A DNA stretch of 64,000 nt. It comes from Jannaschia sp. S6380. Its GTDB lineage: Bacteria; Pseudomonadota; Alphaproteobacteria; Rhodobacterales; Rhodobacteraceae. This document shows, in pieces, positions 62,975 through 64,000 of this stretch (its first letter is position 1; each line of letters starts with the position of its first letter). The notes under the pieces are model-generated. The model made no database searches, was not told the origin of the DNA, and saw only the letters and a program-made list of their open reading frames with translations. A program made the position numbers and the translations under genes. Location of the stretch: NCBI RefSeq assembly GCF_023015695.1, contig NZ_JALKAS010000001.1, positions 1,798,001 through 1,862,000 of the forward strand. The letters run 5' to 3'.

Positions 62975-63267
62975 TGCCCAAGGGTTACTGGATCGCCCAC
63001 GGCCGGGTCGACGATCCCGAACGCTACGACCTGTACCGCGCCGCCAACGCCGCGCCGCTGGCCGAGTTCGGGGGGCGCTTTCTCGTCCGTGGCGGGGCAC
63101 GCGAGGTGCGGGAGGGCGCGGCCAAGCCCCGCAGCGTGGTGATCGAGTTCCCGTCCTACGAGGCGGCGCTGGCCTGCTACGACTCCGACGGCTATCAGGC
63201 CGCCCTGGCCCTGCGGCAGGGGATCAGCGAAAGCGACTTGGTGATCGCCGAGGGTTGGGACGGATGA
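62974..63267 (+). CDS. DUF1330 family protein
   Basis: A 97-aa small protein of the dimeric alpha-beta barrel type (DUF1330). MPKGYWIAHGRVDDPERYDLY at the start and FLVRGG, VVIEFPSYEAAL and CYDSDGYQ are characteristic. GAGGAGG precedes the ATG and the gene overlaps the rlmJ stop by one base. Members are uncharacterised; related folds act as heme- or small-molecule-binding monooxygenases. Confidence 0.9.
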   Translation: MPKGYWIAHGRVDDPERYDLYRAANAAPLAEFGGRFLVRGGAREVREGAAKPRSVVIEFPSYEAALACYDSDGYQAALALRQGISESDLVIAEGWDG

Positions 63268-63339
63268 CAACGCGCATCATGCCGTCCCGCAGCGCGGCGG
63301 CCCCTGCCACACGAAACCCGACGGAAAGGAAACCTGCCA

Positions 63340-63780
63340 ATGTTCGCTGACCTTCTCCGGCGCTTGACGGCGGACGAGCCAGAACGCCTGCCCGAGCCGG
63401 ATGCCCAGCTTGCGCTGGCCGCGCTGATGGTGCGCGTGGCGCGAAGCGACGGGGACTATGCGCCCGCCGAGGTCGACCGGATCGACCGAATCCTGATCGC
63501 GCGCCACAGTCTGACGCCCGACGCCGCCCGTGCCCTGCGCGCGCAGGCCGAGGAACTGGAGGCCGAGGCGCCCGACACCGTCCGGTTCACCCGCGCGATC
63601 AAGGATGCCGTCCCGCTGGAGGACCGGATCGCGGTGATCGAAGCGCTGTGGTCCGTCGTTCTGGCCGACGGCATCCGCGACGACGAGGAGGACGGGTTGC
63701 TGCGGCTTCTGGCCAATCTGCTTGGCGTGAACGACCGCGACAGCAACCTGGCCCGACAGCGCGCCGAAGGCCGCCGATGA
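63340..63780 (+). CDS. TerB family protein
   Basis: A 146-aa helical protein of the TerB (tellurite resistance) fold. LAALMVRVARSDGDYAPAEVDRIDRIL and LWSVVLADGIRDDEEDGLLRLLANLLGV are the paired DGD/E-type metal-binding helical hairpins. GGAAAGG precedes the ATG. No other ter gene is present, and stand-alone TerB proteins are common and not linked to tellurite. It overlaps the next gene by ATGA. Confidence 0.9.
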   Translation: MFADLLRRLTADEPERLPEPDAQLALAALMVRVARSDGDYAPAEVDRIDRILIARHSLTPDAARALRAQAEELEAEAPDTVRFTRAIKDAVPLEDRIAVIEALWSVVLADGIRDDEEDGLLRLLANLLGVNDRDSNLARQRAEGRR

Positions 63781-64000
63781 TCGCAAGCCTGGGTTGGTAT
63801 CCGGCCACCCGTCCGGTCTGGGACAGGTTGTGGCCTGAGGTGCGCGCCCGGCTGGGGTTCGGCCCGCCGGCGCTGACCTGGCCCGAGGATTTCGGCGCGC
63901 ATTGGCGACACCCGGACCTGCTGTTGGCCTTCACCTGTTCGCTGCCCCTTCGTCTCGGCCTATCCCGGCACGTCCATCTGGTGGGCACGCCGGTCTGGGA
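63777..64000 (+). CDS. Phosphate/phosphite/phosphonate-type binding protein (PhnD-like), 3' truncated
   Basis: Only the first 74 codons are in the window. The start MIASLGWYPATRPVWDRLWPE and the block ALTWPEDFGAHWRHPDLLL resemble PhnD-like phosphonate-family binding proteins (PF12974) found as stand-alone genes in Rhodobacterales. No signal peptide is seen in the visible part, which is common for this subgroup. The ATGA overlap ties it to the TerB gene. The family call depends on this fragment alone. Confidence 0.6.
   Translation, partial: MIASLGWYPATRPVWDRLWPEVRARLGFGPPALTWPEDFGAHWRHPDLLLAFTCSLPLRLGLSRHVHLVGTPVW

Noticed and set aside
63340..63780. A tellurite-resistance cluster suggested by the TerB gene
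   Set aside because: No other ter genes are nearby; isolated TerB-fold proteins are widespread and not tied to tellurite.

Overview
The window is a GC-rich stretch of bacterial chromosome. It carries about 68 genes, tightly packed on both strands, and many neighbours overlap by ATGA, GTGA or TGATG junctions. The gene set points to an alphaproteobacterium, most likely Rhodobacteraceae (Roseobacter-like): an aa3-type oxidase subunit IV, a COQ9 family protein, DUF6173 and DUF2842 proteins, several c-type cytochromes and an adrenodoxin-type ferredoxin. This placement is inferred from gene families and composition; no rRNA is present to confirm it. I see no tRNA, rRNA, CRISPR array, insertion sequence, prophage or integrase. 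It reads as ordinary core chromosome.

Layout. 1-3078: the end of an exported molybdenum hydroxylase operon (2Fe-2S subunit, Tat-signal molybdopterin subunit, dihaem cytochrome). 3255-5823: Nudix hydrolase, an unlisted 45-residue small ORF, a DsbD-like periplasmic domain protein and the tRNA threonylcarbamoylation enzyme. 5899-11456: acyl-CoA dehydrogenase, MBL hydrolase, DUF6173, oxidase subunit IV, lipoprotein and MFS exporter. 11519-13968: rpsU, COQ9 and two cytochromes. 14057-18605: quinone oxidoreductase, FMN hydroxyacid dehydrogenase, glycerol kinase and the TesA-type esterase. 18658-21863: the YbbA/YbbP-type ABC pair. 22054-27244: a peptide/nickel-type ABC importer without a binding protein, then a VOC protein and an aldehyde dehydrogenase. 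27260-30429: small proteins, an SDR-cupin pair and a P1 peptidase. 30674-37432: tadA, rluB, ispZ/yciB, a DMT transporter, mgtC, ftsY, a lytic transglycosylase and a LysE exporter. 37429-39177: a fused NuoE/NuoF-type subunit. 39466-46373: xseA, purD, two paralogous periplasmic proteins, an FG-GAP protein, a ferredoxin and envelope proteins. 46432-53345: degP, hflC, hflK, gor, rpiA and thiamine pyrophosphokinase. 53468-58376: a very acidic 879-residue protein, a DUF2842 protein, purA and secG. 58533-64000: pyrG, a GluR0-like ligand-gated K+ channel, a MipA/OmpV porin-like protein, rlmJ, a DUF1330 protein, a TerB protein and the start of a PhnD-like binding protein.

How genes work together. Clear teams are the molybdenum hydroxylase with its cytochrome, hflK-hflC with a separately terminated degP, the divergent tesA | ybbA-ybbP arrangement, and purA with the DUF2842 gene. 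Several intrinsic terminators are well formed: rpsU, hflC, the acidic protein gene, and the shared region between the DUF1624 gene and degP.

The most unusual items are the GluR0-like channel (60195-61229), the 45-residue small ORF with a good ribosome binding site (3782-3919), the long acidic protein with 21-bp tandem repeats (53468-56107), and the 556-bp non-coding stretch with two overlapping, mutually exclusive hairpins (39874-40429). I did not find convincing evidence of a wholly new multi-gene system.
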